Assembly (NCBI RefSeq): GCF_025263565.1
Contig: NZ_CP079865.1
Span: 620,001 to 684,000 of the forward strand
DNA from: Mycobacterium sp. SMC-8
GTDB lineage: Bacteria; Actinomycetota; Actinomycetes; Mycobacteriales; Mycobacteriaceae
Length of the DNA: 64,000 nucleotides
Direction: 5' to 3'
Part shown: one piece after another, positions 56,350 through 64,000 of the stretch
Position numbering within the stretch: position 1 is the stretch's first letter
Layout: every line of letters begins with the position of its first letter
Notes under the pieces: model-generated
Databases searched by the model: none
Seen by the model: only the letters and a program-made list of their open reading frames with translations
What the model was told of the DNA's origin: nothing
Program-made: the position numbers and the translations under genes

Positions 56350-57405
56350 ATGACTGAAGTAGCTGTGGTCGGATTCGCCCACGCACCGCACGTGCGCCGC
56401 ACCGACGGCACCACCAACGGCGTCGAGATGCTGATGCCGTGCTTCGAATCGATCTACGCCGATCTCGGCATCACCAAGGCCGACATCGGTTTCTGGTGCT
56501 CGGGGTCCTCCGATTACCTTGCCGGCCGGGCATTTTCGTTCATCTCGGCAATCGACTCGATAGGTGCGGTGCCGCCGATCAACGAGTCGCACGTCGAGAT
56601 GGACGCCGCGTGGGCGCTCTACGAGGCCTACATCAAGATCCTCACCGGCGAGGTGGAGACCGCACTGGTCTACGGGTTCGGCAAGTCCTCGGCCGGCACC
56701 CTGCGCAGGGTTCTGGCACTGCAGACCGACCCCTACACCGTGGCGCCGCTGTGGCCGGATTCGGTGAGCATGGCCGGCCTGCAGGCTCGGTTCGGGCTGG
56801 ATTCCGGCAAGTGGACCGCTGAGCAGATGGCCCAGGTCGCGCTCGAGGCGCAGGCCGCGGCACCGCGGGTGGACGCGCTGGAGCCGGCCGACAGCATCGA
56901 GGAGCTACTGGAGCGCCCGTACTTCGCAGATCCGTTGCGCCGCCACGACATCGCGCCGATCACCGACGGCGCGTCGGCAATCGTGCTCGCCGCCGGGGAC
57001 CGCGCCCGCGAGCTGCGTGAGCGGCCGGCCTGGATCACAGGGATCGAGCACCGCATCGAGACACCGGTGCTGGGGGCGCGCGACCTGACGACGTCGCCGT
57101 CGACGGCAACGTCCGCGCAGGCGGCCACCGGCGGGGACACCTCCTCGATCGAGATCGCCGAACTGTACGCGCCGTTCAGCCACCAGCAGCTCATCCTCAC
57201 CGAGGCCATCGGCCTGCCTGACAGCACGAAGATCAACCCCTCCGGCGGGGCGCTGGCGGCCAACCCGATGTTCTCGGCGGGCCTGGAGCGCATCGGTTTC
57301 GCGGCACGGCACATCTTCGACGGCAATGCCTCGCGGGTGCTGGCCCACGCCACGAGCGGGCCTGCGCTGCAACAGAACCTGGTCGCGGTCTTGGAGGGTA
57401 AGTAA
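56350..57405 (+). CDS. ltp4: Ltp4, thiolase-like steroid side-chain aldolase subunit
   Basis: A 351-residue thiolase-fold protein corresponding to Rv3522. It lacks the thiolase nucleophile Cys in the usual N-terminal region (NESHVEMDAAWALYEA) and keeps NPSGGALAANPMFSAG near the C-terminus. Ltp3/Ltp4 proteins of actinobacteria are implicated in retro-aldol cleavage of C24-branched sterol side chains. ATG 56350 follows GAGGAC. It lies 2 bp before ltp3. Confidence 0.88.
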   Translation: MTEVAVVGFAHAPHVRRTDGTTNGVEMLMPCFESIYADLGITKADIGFWCSGSSDYLAGRAFSFISAIDSIGAVPPINESHVEMDAAWALYEAYIKILTGEVETALVYGFGKSSAGTLRRVLALQTDPYTVAPLWPDSVSMAGLQARFGLDSGKWTAEQMAQVALEAQAAAPRVDALEPADSIEELLERPYFADPLRRHDIAPITDGASAIVLAAGDRARELRERPAWITGIEHRIETPVLGARDLTTSPSTATSAQAATGGDTSSIEIAELYAPFSHQQLILTEAIGLPDSTKINPSGGALAANPMFSAGLERIGFAARHIFDGNASRVLAHATSGPALQQNLVAVLEGK

Positions 57406-57407
57406 CG

Positions 57408-58589
57408 ATGAGTAAGAAACTCGCCGCCGTCCTGGGCACCGGCCAGACGAAGTACGTCGCCAAGCGCACCGACGTCTCGATGAACGGCCTGGTCCGCGAG
57501 GCGATCGACCGCGCTCTCGACGACGCCGGGGTGACGCTGGCCGACATCGACGCCGTCGTCGTCGGCAAGGCCCCGGACTTCTTCGAGGGCGTCATGATGC
57601 CCGAGTTGTTCATGGCCGACGCCACCGGCGCCACCGGCAAGCCGCTGATCCGGGTCCACACCGCGGGCTCGGTGGGCGGGTCGACCGCGGTCGTGGCGGC
57701 CAGCCTGGTGCAGTCCGGTAAGTACCGGCGGGTGCTGACGATGGCATGGGAGAAGCAGTCGGAGTCGAACGCCATGTGGGCGTTGAGCATTCCGGTTCCG
57801 TTCACCAAGCCGGTGGGCGCGGGTGCGGGCGGCTACTTCGCGCCGCACGTGCGCGCCTACATTCGCCGGTCCGGTGCACCGACGCACATCGGCGCGATGG
57901 TGGCGGTCAAGGATCGGCTCAATGCGGTCAAGAACCCGTTGGCGCATCTGCATCAGCCCGACATCACGCTGGAAAAAGTGATGTCCTCGCCGATGTTGTG
58001 GGATCCGATCCGCTACGACGAGACGTGCCCGTCCTCCGACGGCGCCGCGGCGATGGTGATCGGCGACGAGGCCAGCTCGGACGCCCGGGTGGCCGAGGGC
58101 CACCCGGTGGCGTGGATCCATGCGACCGCGCTGCGCACCGAGCCGCTGGCGTACGCCGGGCGGGACCAGGTCAACCCGCAGGCCAGCCGGGACGCGGCGG
58201 CTGCGCTGTGGAAGGCGGCCGGGATCACCAGCCCCGTCGACGAGATCGACGTCGCCGAGGTGTACGTGCCGTTCTCCTGGTACGAGCCGATGTGGCTGGA
58301 AAGCCTCGGGTTCGCGCCGGAGGGCGAGGGCTGGAAACTCACCGAGGCCGGCGAGACCGCGATCGGCGGACGGATCCCGTTCAACCCGTCGGGTGGCGTG
58401 CTGTCGTCCAACCCGATCGGCGCCTCGGGCATGATCCGTTTCGCCGAGTCGGCGATCCAGGTGATGGGCAAGGCCGGCGCGCACCAGGTCGAGGGCGCCC
58501 GCAAGGCGCTCGGGCACGCGTACGGCGGTGGCGCGCAGTACTACTCGATGTGGGTGGTCGGCAGCGACAAACCCGACAAACCCGCCTGA
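57408..58589 (+). CDS. ltp3: Ltp3, thiolase-like steroid side-chain aldolase subunit
   Basis: A 393-residue thiolase-like protein corresponding to Rv3523. It shows RVHTAGSVGGSTAVVAA where thiolases carry the reactive Cys (absent here), DETCPSSDGAAAMVIG, NPSGGVLSSNPIGASGM and GHAYGGGAQYYS near the end. It probably forms a heteromeric aldolase with Ltp4 and the DUF35 protein. It is convergent with the TetR gene across the third long inverted repeat. Confidence 0.9.
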   Translation: MSKKLAAVLGTGQTKYVAKRTDVSMNGLVREAIDRALDDAGVTLADIDAVVVGKAPDFFEGVMMPELFMADATGATGKPLIRVHTAGSVGGSTAVVAASLVQSGKYRRVLTMAWEKQSESNAMWALSIPVPFTKPVGAGAGGYFAPHVRAYIRRSGAPTHIGAMVAVKDRLNAVKNPLAHLHQPDITLEKVMSSPMLWDPIRYDETCPSSDGAAAMVIGDEASSDARVAEGHPVAWIHATALRTEPLAYAGRDQVNPQASRDAAAALWKAAGITSPVDEIDVAEVYVPFSWYEPMWLESLGFAPEGEGWKLTEAGETAIGGRIPFNPSGGVLSSNPIGASGMIRFAESAIQVMGKAGAHQVEGARKALGHAYGGGAQYYSMWVVGSDKPDKPA

Positions 58590-58597
58590 CCCTCTTC

Positions 58598-58660
58598 CGC
58601 CGAAATCGCATTCCACGCGCTAGGTTCCGCGTTCTGACCGCGTGGAATGCGATTTCGGCG
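58598..58660. terminator. Long perfect inverted repeat between convergent genes (copy 3)
   Basis: Arms 58598-58619 and 58639-58660 are 22 bp, perfect, and identical in sequence to the arms at 17029-17091; the loop is 19 nt and unrelated. It lies between the convergent ltp3 and TetR stops. Probable bidirectional terminator. Confidence 0.9.
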
Positions 58661-58684
58661 ACTAGGGCCGGTGCCGCTGGGCGG

Positions 58685-59278
58685 CTAGGCCAGGCAACCT
58701 CGCCAGACCGTCTGCACCAAATGGGTGACAGCCTCGTCATCCAGCGGGGGCATACCGAGTACGAGCCGGTAATACGGCGGGGACACCAATGCGTCCACGG
58801 CCACCTCGACATCGATGTCGGCTGCGAGCTCGCCGCGGTCCACGGCCTCGCGCAGCGTCGTCGTCACCGCGGCCCGGCGCGGCGTGATCCACTGATCCAG
58901 CAGCGCCCGCTCGATCGCCGAGTCCGAAGGTGACGCGGCGATCACGTTGCGCAGCAGCGGTCCTACCGCCGGGTCGGCCAGCAGCGCGTTCAGCGCGCCG
59001 ACGTGATGGATGACCGCCTGAACCGGCGTGCTGCCCGCAGGACGGGTGATGGATCCGCGCACCTGATCGAGCAGACCCTCCAGCACGATCGCCGCGGCCG
59101 ACGGCCACCACCTGTATATCGTGGTGCGGCTGACCTCGGCGCGTCTGGCGATCGCGTCCATCGTCGCCGCCGCGGCGCCGCCTTCGAAAGCGAGTTGGGC
59201 GGCGGCGGCCAGAACCGCGGCGCGAACGGCTTCGCTGCGTGGGCGACCGCGGCGGTTCACAGGCCGGCTGTCCACCAC
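58685..59278 (-). CDS. TetR-family regulator of the adjacent MFS gene
   Basis: A 197-residue TetR-type regulator. The HTH is about residues 38-60 (ATMDAIARRAEVSRTTIYRW). A basic N-terminus (VNRRGRPRSEAVR) precedes it. The start is GTG 59278, 4 bp after the MFS stop, so it is the second gene of the MFS operon. It probably binds the palindrome at 60512-60526 and represses both, which is inferred from operon structure. Confidence 0.9.
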   Translation of the reverse strand: MVDSRPVNRRGRPRSEAVRAAVLAAAAQLAFEGGAAAATMDAIARRAEVSRTTIYRWWPSAAAIVLEGLLDQVRGSITRPAGSTPVQAVIHHVGALNALLADPAVGPLLRNVIAASPSDSAIERALLDQWITPRRAAVTTTLREAVDRGELAADIDVEVAVDALVSPPYYRLVLGMPPLDDEAVTHLVQTVWRGCLA

Positions 59279-59282
59279 TGGC

Positions 59283-60518
59283 TCACCCTATTGCGCGCGT
59301 CCACCTGAATCCCAACGCCGCCACAGCCAGAGTGAGTGCGGCCGCGAGCGCGCCGAAGCCGAACATCGCTGGATAGCTGAAGGTCCGCACCGCGAACACC
59401 AGCGCCGCCGGCACCCCGAAGCCCAGGTAAGTCAGCCCGTAGAACACCGCCGTCAGGCCCGCCAGGTCGTCCGGCCGGGCCATTCGCTGAACCTGCTGCA
59501 GTCCGGCCAGCAGACCCATGCCGTAGCCGGCTCCGAGCATGGCCGCGGCAGACAACGCCGACCACACCGTCAGCACGGTCGCGGCCCAGGCCGCCAATCC
59601 CATCCCCAGCGCGGTCAAGGTCAATGCGATCAGCACACCGGCGGCGCTCGCGGCATCGAGGCGCCGTGCCAGGTTCTGCACCCCGAACGCCACGCCGAGC
59701 GTGACCAGACACATCAGCGCGGAGAAAGCGATGGGCGCGGCCGCGACTCTGTCCGCCATCAGCGCAGGCAACACCGCGTAAGCCGATGCAGCGGCACCGA
59801 AGACCCAGGGGGCCAGCGGTGCGACCACGAACAGGAACCGCCGGTGCGCCACCGCCGGGACGGCGAGGTCGGTCCACCATCGACGACCGGAATCGCGTCG
59901 GGCCAGCGTCTCAGGCGCCGTGCTGAGCATGGCAGCCGCGGTCAGGGCCATCACCACGTTGATCACATAGGGAAGCATGGTGGGCGCCGGACCCCACTCG
60001 GCCAGAACGCCCGCGGTCACGGCACCGAGCGCGAAGCCCGCGGTCAGGCTCATGGCCGCGCGGCGGGCCCCGGCGTCGCCGTCCTCCCAGGGCGGGCTGG
60101 ACAGCTCCTTGATCCAGCTGCCACCGACAGCCATCGCCAGCCCGAGCGCCAGCCCGCTGAACACCCGCCCGACACCGAGCAGAGGGGCCGAGTGCGCGCC
60201 GAGCGCAAGGATCGACGATCCCACGGCCGCGAGCACCGGCGCGGGCAGCATCAACGGGCGGCGGCCGAAGCAGTCGGACAGCGGGCCACCGATCAACAGC
60301 GCGGGAACGATGCCCAGCACGTAGGCGAACAGCAGAAGGTCGACGGTCAGCGCCGAGAAGCCGTCACCGGCCCGGTACATGACCAGCAGCGGGGTGAACT
60401 CGTTGCCGCCCCATGCGATCGCGAACGTGGCCGCGGCGACCACAAGCCACCGGCGCTTCGGCCGCGTTCGCGGTGCTACCGCTGACGGGACCGGCGCGAT
60501 CGAGGAAATACTGGACAC
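59283..60518 (-). CDS. MFS transporter
   Basis: Major facilitator of 411 residues with about 12 helices. The MFS motif A-like loop is GGPLSDCFGRRPLM between helices 2 and 3. It is similar to sugar-efflux and drug-efflux MFS proteins; the substrate is unknown. GTG 60518 is chosen because it sits 7 nt after a TATAGT -10 element and follows no ribosome site, as in leaderless mycobacterial genes; GTG 60527 in the same frame is possible. It is a cassette inside the sterol locus, between ltp3 and kshA. Confidence 0.82.
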   Translation of the reverse strand: MSSISSIAPVPSAVAPRTRPKRRWLVVAAATFAIAWGGNEFTPLLVMYRAGDGFSALTVDLLLFAYVLGIVPALLIGGPLSDCFGRRPLMLPAPVLAAVGSSILALGAHSAPLLGVGRVFSGLALGLAMAVGGSWIKELSSPPWEDGDAGARRAAMSLTAGFALGAVTAGVLAEWGPAPTMLPYVINVVMALTAAAMLSTAPETLARRDSGRRWWTDLAVPAVAHRRFLFVVAPLAPWVFGAAASAYAVLPALMADRVAAAPIAFSALMCLVTLGVAFGVQNLARRLDAASAAGVLIALTLTALGMGLAAWAATVLTVWSALSAAAMLGAGYGMGLLAGLQQVQRMARPDDLAGLTAVFYGLTYLGFGVPAALVFAVRTFSYPAMFGFGALAAALTLAVAALGFRWTRAIG

Positions 60519-60531
60519 TTTGTCCACTATA
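60512..60531 (-). promoter_or_regulatory. MFS promoter with -10 element and palindromic operator
   Basis: On the reverse strand a TATAGT -10 element (60531 to 60526) is followed by 7 nt and then GTG (60518 to 60516). The perfect palindrome TGGACACTTTGTCCA (60512-60526) covers the start point and first codons. A TetR dimer bound there would block transcription directly. Confidence 0.65.
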
Positions 60532-60629
60532 TAGATGGCCCACAAGTGGGTATCCGGCACCTTTGGGTGGTGTCGGCAACATTCTTTCGCAGGTGAGGGG
60601 CCTTCGATTGCGCAATCTGAGGCCAAAAC

Positions 60630-60643
60630 TGTAACGTGTTCTA
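60630..60643. promoter_or_regulatory. KstR operator upstream of kshA
   Basis: TGTAACGTGTTCTA matches TNNAACNNGTTNNA at every fixed position. It lies 30 bp upstream of the kshA start. Confidence 0.85.
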
Positions 60644-60673
60644 GTTAGACGCCGAGATTTGGGAGGCCCCGAG

Positions 60674-61828
60674 GTGACTACCGATTCAGCTGCGGGAACC
60701 GCAGGGATTCGCGAGATCGACACCGGCACGCTGCCCGATCGGTATGCGCGCGGCTGGCACTGCTTGGGCCCGGTGAAAAACTTCACCGACGGCAAGCCGC
60801 ACGGGATTGAGATCTTCGGAACGATGCTGGTGGTCTTCGCGGATTCGCAGGGCGAGCTCAAAGTCCTCGACGGCTACTGCCGGCACATGGGCGGCAACCT
60901 CGCCCAGGGCACCATCAAAGGCGACGAGGTCGCCTGCCCGTTCCACGACTGGCGCTGGGGCGGCGATGGCAAATGCAAGCTCGTCCCCTACGCCAAACGC
61001 ACCCCCCGACTGGCCCGCACCCGCTCGTGGCACACCGACGTTCGCGGCGGCCTGCTGTTCGTGTGGCACGACCATGAGGGCAACCCGCCGCAACCCGAGG
61101 TGCGCATCCCGGAGATCCCACAGTGGTCCAGCGGCGAGTGGACCGACTGGAAGTGGAACTCGATGCTGATCGAGGGCTCCAACTGCCGCGAGATCATCGA
61201 CAACGTCACCGACATGGCGCACTTCTTCTACATCCACTTCGGATTGCCGACGTACTTCAAGAACGTCTTCGAGGGCCATATCGCCAGCCAGTACCTGCAC
61301 AACGTCGGCCGCCCCGACGTCAACGACATGGGCACCGCCTACGGCGACGCCTCCCTCGACTCGGAGGCCAGCTACTTCGGGCCGTCGTTCATGATCAACT
61401 GGCTACACAACACCTATGGTGACTTCAAGGCCGAGTCCATCCTGATCAACTGCCACTACCCGGTCACCCAGGATTCGTTCCTGCTGCAGTGGGGCGTCAT
61501 CGTCGAGAAGCCGAAGGGCCTGGACGACAAGACCACCGAGAAGCTGGCCGAGGCGTTCACCGACGGGGTCAGCAAGGGATTTCTCCAGGACGTCGAGATC
61601 TGGAAGCACAAGACCCGCATCGACAATCCGCTGCTGGTCGAAGAGGACGGCGCGGTGTACCAGATGCGCCGTTGGTACCAGCAGTTCTACGTCGACGTCG
61701 CCGACGTCACGCCGGAGATGACCGACCGGTTCGAGATGGAGGTCGACACCACGGCTGCTGTGCAGAAGTGGAACGTCGAGGTCCAGGAGAACCTGAAGGC
61801 CAGGGAAACCGAGAAGCAGACGACGTGA
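60674..61828 (+). CDS. kshA: KshA, 3-ketosteroid 9-alpha-hydroxylase oxygenase
   Basis: Rieske non-heme iron oxygenase of 384 residues. Rieske ligands are Cys69, His71, Cys88 and His91 (YCRHMGG, CPFHDW). Mononuclear iron ligands are His183, His188 and Asp306 (DMAHFFYIHFG, FLQDVEIW). It 9-alpha-hydroxylates 3-ketosteroids and with KstD opens ring B; the reductase KshB is not in this window. The start is GTG 60674; a TTG at 60659 would add five residues. It has its own KstR box. Confidence 0.96.
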   Translation: MTTDSAAGTAGIREIDTGTLPDRYARGWHCLGPVKNFTDGKPHGIEIFGTMLVVFADSQGELKVLDGYCRHMGGNLAQGTIKGDEVACPFHDWRWGGDGKCKLVPYAKRTPRLARTRSWHTDVRGGLLFVWHDHEGNPPQPEVRIPEIPQWSSGEWTDWKWNSMLIEGSNCREIIDNVTDMAHFFYIHFGLPTYFKNVFEGHIASQYLHNVGRPDVNDMGTAYGDASLDSEASYFGPSFMINWLHNTYGDFKAESILINCHYPVTQDSFLLQWGVIVEKPKGLDDKTTEKLAEAFTDGVSKGFLQDVEIWKHKTRIDNPLLVEEDGAVYQMRRWYQQFYVDVADVTPEMTDRFEMEVDTTAAVQKWNVEVQENLKARETEKQTT

Positions 61829-61853
61829 GGCCAGCGAGCGGAGCGGATCGCGC

Positions 61854-62318
61854 ATGAACGACCAACCGGATGTGGACCGCCTCGCCAGGTCGATGCTGCT
61901 GCTGCACGGGCACGACGACGAGGAGCACGAACACGGCCACACTCCGGGCGAGCGCGAGAACCGGCCCGGATCCTGGAGCAAGGCACCGGATTTCGCGTCG
62001 GATCCGGATCGCGCCGCGGCCGTGCGGGCCAGCAGCCAGGCCGACCGCGAACGATATCTGAACTCGGGCCTGGTGTCGGTGGACTGCCGGTTCTGTCATG
62101 TGGCGGTGAAGGTCAAGAAGCTCGGTCCCGCACACACTTCGGTGCAGTGGACAGGCGACGCCACGCGACGTTGCGCGCATTTCGCCGAGATTCGGCAAGC
62201 CGGCGGCGATCCCGCGCGCTCACCGTCGTGCCCCCGGCTGGCCGACAGCATCAGACACGCGGTCGCTGAAGGCTGCTTGGAGGAGTACTCCAGCGCGCCG
62301 TCACCCGGTGACGGTTAG
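61854..62318 (+). CDS. Rv3527-like protein of unknown function
   Basis: A 154-residue soluble protein at the position of Rv3527, directly after kshA (25-bp gap). The first 50 residues are acidic and His-rich (LLLHGHDDEEHEHGHTPGE). The C-terminal half has CRFCHVAVKVKKLG, then RRCAHF and SPSCPRL, so a Cys/His metal site is possible. It may be cotranscribed with kshA. Its stop overlaps that of the opposing sulfotransferase gene. Confidence 0.82.
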   Translation: MNDQPDVDRLARSMLLLHGHDDEEHEHGHTPGERENRPGSWSKAPDFASDPDRAAAVRASSQADRERYLNSGLVSVDCRFCHVAVKVKKLGPAHTSVQWTGDATRRCAHFAEIRQAGGDPARSPSCPRLADSIRHAVAEGCLEEYSSAPSPGDG

Positions 62319-63472
62319 AGGTTCTCGAACCGCTCCTTGACCTGCTCGGCGGTCAGGCCGTAGTCGGCCAGCGCGTAGGTGTGTTTCGGCGCCCGCGGGC
62401 CCTGTTTGCTCTTCTCATCGGTCTTGACCATCGCCTGGCGCGCCTCGTCGGTGAATTCGATGCCGAAGCTGCGGTAGATGTCCTCGACCACACCGATCGG
62501 ATCTTTGATCAACGCGAAGTAGTCCAAATCGTAGAACTGTGCCGGATCATGCTTGGCGCGTTCGGCGTTGAACAGCGCCAATCCCCGCGACCAGGTCTCC
62601 ATCGAGTCCGCACCGATGACGTCGCCGACGAAGGTGTTCGACCAGCCCTCGGTGGTGTGCTGGGCCAGCGAGCACATCGACGCCATGATGGTTTCAGCCG
62701 GCCGGTGACACTGCACCACCAGTGCGTCGGGGTAGGTGGCGAACAGCGCGTCGAGGGCAAACAGATGGCTGGGGTTCTTGAGCACCCAGCGCTTGTCGCG
62801 GTCGTTGAGCCCGATCAATTGCAGATTGCGCCGGTGCCGTTGATAGGGCTTGGTCCAGTCCTGCCGCGCCAGCCACTGCGAATAGGTCGGCACGTGGGCC
62901 AGGGTTTCATAGGACACCGAGTGCAGCGACTGCCGCAGCAGCTGCCAGCACTCCTCGACTTCGTCGGCGGTCATGAAGTGCAGGCCGGTGTAGTCCGGGT
63001 TCTCCTCGTGCGCTTTGGTGAACTGCGCGTCTAGTTGCTGGAAAACCGGGTTCTGCGACCACGTCTCGCGGGGCGGACGCGGTTGGGGGAACTCTGCCAG
63101 CCACAGTTCCAGACCCTGGTGGCGCGGATCGGCGGCCAGAAGCCGGTGCACGGCCGTCGTGCCGGTACGCGGCAGCCCGGTGACGAAGATCGGCCGCTCG
63201 ATGGCGACGTCGGCGTGCTCCGGATACTGTTTGAACGCCGCCTCCGAGACCAGCCGAGCGACCAGGGCATTGCGCAGGAAGAACCGCTGCATCTTGCTGC
63301 CGAGCTCGGTGAGATCGGCATCCCGCTGATAGGACTCCAGCAGCACACCCAGCGCCTCACGGTAGTTGTCGTCGTCCGAACCGAAATCGTCGAGGCCGCA
63401 GGCCTTCACGGCCGAGGCGTGCAGGTCCTCGACGGTGCCGACATCTGTTCTCGGAGTGCTCGCGCTCGTCAC
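62315..63472 (-). CDS. Sulfotransferase-family protein (Rv3529c-like)
   Basis: A 385-residue protein of the sulfotransferase family. The PAPS phosphate-binding loop is TGLPRTGTT (residues 98-106), with the second motif WVLKNPSHLFALDALF and a YPDALVVQCHR segment. The acceptor is unknown. The start GTG 63472 overlaps the upstream SDR stop by GTGA, so they are cotranscribed, as Rv3530c-Rv3529c appear to be. Confidence 0.9.
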   Translation of the reverse strand: MTSASTPRTDVGTVEDLHASAVKACGLDDFGSDDDNYREALGVLLESYQRDADLTELGSKMQRFFLRNALVARLVSEAAFKQYPEHADVAIERPIFVTGLPRTGTTAVHRLLAADPRHQGLELWLAEFPQPRPPRETWSQNPVFQQLDAQFTKAHEENPDYTGLHFMTADEVEECWQLLRQSLHSVSYETLAHVPTYSQWLARQDWTKPYQRHRRNLQLIGLNDRDKRWVLKNPSHLFALDALFATYPDALVVQCHRPAETIMASMCSLAQHTTEGWSNTFVGDVIGADSMETWSRGLALFNAERAKHDPAQFYDLDYFALIKDPIGVVEDIYRSFGIEFTDEARQAMVKTDEKSKQGPRAPKHTYALADYGLTAEQVKERFENL

Positions 63473-64000
63473 GCCTTGAACTCCCCGCAGTTGACGTCCA
63501 GCGCCTGCCCGGTGATCCCGCTCGACAGGTCGCTGGCCATGAACAGGATCGCCGAGGCCACCTCGTCCTCGGTGGGCAACCGCTTGAGGTCCGACGCGGC
63601 CGCGGTGGCCTTGTAGATCTCCTCGACGGTGGTGCCGTATTTGCCGGCCTGGTGCGCGAAGTAGGACTCCAGTGTCCCGCCCCAGATGTAGCCGGGCAGC
63701 ACCGAGTTGACCCGGATCCCCTGCTCCCCAAGCTCGGTGGCCAGCGTCTGCGACATCGCGAGCAGCGCCGACTTGGCCATCTTGTAGGCGCCGTACTTGG
63801 CCTGCGAGTGCCGCACCACCATCGAGTTGACGTTGACCACGGCGCCGTTCGCCTCAGCCAGCGCCGGGGTGAACGCCTGCACCATGCGCAGCGCGCCGAA
63901 CACCGTCAGCTCGATCGCATCACGCATGTGTTCGAAGGTGGTGTTGGCGAACGGCTTCATCGACGGCACCCGGAATGCGTTGTTGATCAGCACGTCGACC
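63469..64000 (-). CDS. Short-chain dehydrogenase (Rv3530c-like), N-terminus off right edge
   Basis: C-terminal about 175 residues of an SDR. The NNAG-type motif (VLINNAFRVPS) lies at the window edge, then VVNVNSMVVRHSQAKYGAYKMAKSA gives the Ser and the Tyr-x3-Lys pair, and the end GITGQALDVNCGEFKA is typical. The nucleotide-binding N-terminus is outside the window. It is cotranscribed with the sulfotransferase gene. Confidence 0.9.
   Translation of the reverse strand, partial: VDVLINNAFRVPSMKPFANTTFEHMRDAIELTVFGALRMVQAFTPALAEANGAVVNVNSMVVRHSQAKYGAYKMAKSALLAMSQTLATELGEQGIRVNSVLPGYIWGGTLESYFAHQAGKYGTTVEEIYKATAAASDLKRLPTEDEVASAILFMASDLSSGITGQALDVNCGEFKA

Overview
The window is high-GC actinobacterial DNA from a mycobacterium, most likely a fast-growing environmental species (Mycobacterium/Mycolicibacterium). 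The evidence is a PhoP regulator nearly identical to the M. tuberculosis protein, a complete mce4 operon, KstR-type operators, OtsA next to a 54-residue Rv3489-like gene, and the FadE26/FadE27/FadD17/FadD19/EchA19/CYP142/Ltp3/Ltp4/KshA gene set. Having phoPR and mce4 within about 20 kb differs from M. tuberculosis, where they lie far apart, and resembles the M. smegmatis order as I recall it. Gene names given by M. tuberculosis analogy rest on sequence recollection and gene order, not on a database search.

Layout. 1-2.1 kb: end of phoR, a 32-bp tandem repeat, phoP, a PhoP-box-like direct repeat and a divergent Rv0756c-like repeat protein. 2.1-3.8 kb: a complete IS1380-family insertion sequence flanked by CTTAA. 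3.8-4.5 kb: an HNH nuclease-like gene and tRNA-Thr(TGT). 4.6-10.3 kb: a divergent GH13 enzyme, a small conserved protein, a secreted DUF4185 protein and a VanX-like dipeptidase. 10.3-16.0 kb: an XdhC plus molybdenum hydroxylase operon (large, CoxG, FAD and 2Fe-2S subunits). 16.1-19 kb: a beta-hydroxyacid dehydrogenase-like gene, an SDR with a KstR-like box, and a crotonase. 19-20.6 kb: Rv3489-like gene and otsA. 20.6-23.1 kb: SDR/TetR/epimerase group bracketed by two copies of one palindrome.

23.2-63 kb is mainly a sterol uptake and catabolism locus. The leftward mce4 operon (yrbE4A-yrbE4B-mce4ABCDEF-two Mce-associated proteins) encodes the steroid importer. hsd4A-fdxD run left, and fadE26-fadE27-fadD17-fadD-kstD-like-kshA-like run right, from one KstR box. 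fadD19 and echA19 diverge from another. An F420-type oxidoreductase, acetoacetate decarboxylase-like and cyp142 series diverges from DUF35-ltp4-ltp3 at a third. kshA has its own box. Together these genes import sterols, oxidise and activate the side chain, shorten it by beta-oxidation and retro-aldol steps, and hydroxylate or dehydrogenate the rings. The kshA-like paralogue at 42.1 kb carries an in-frame TAG where the intact kshA has Trp.

Two self-contained cassettes sit inside the sterol locus. One is a LacI-controlled amidohydrolase/APC permease/small membrane protein operon with twin palindromic operators. The other is an MFS-TetR operon with a palindrome over an apparently leaderless start. 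Three convergent gene junctions carry near-identical long inverted repeats that look like a dispersed bidirectional terminator family. Coding density is very high and no gene-free stretch exceeds about 300 bases except 4195-4554, which holds the tRNA.
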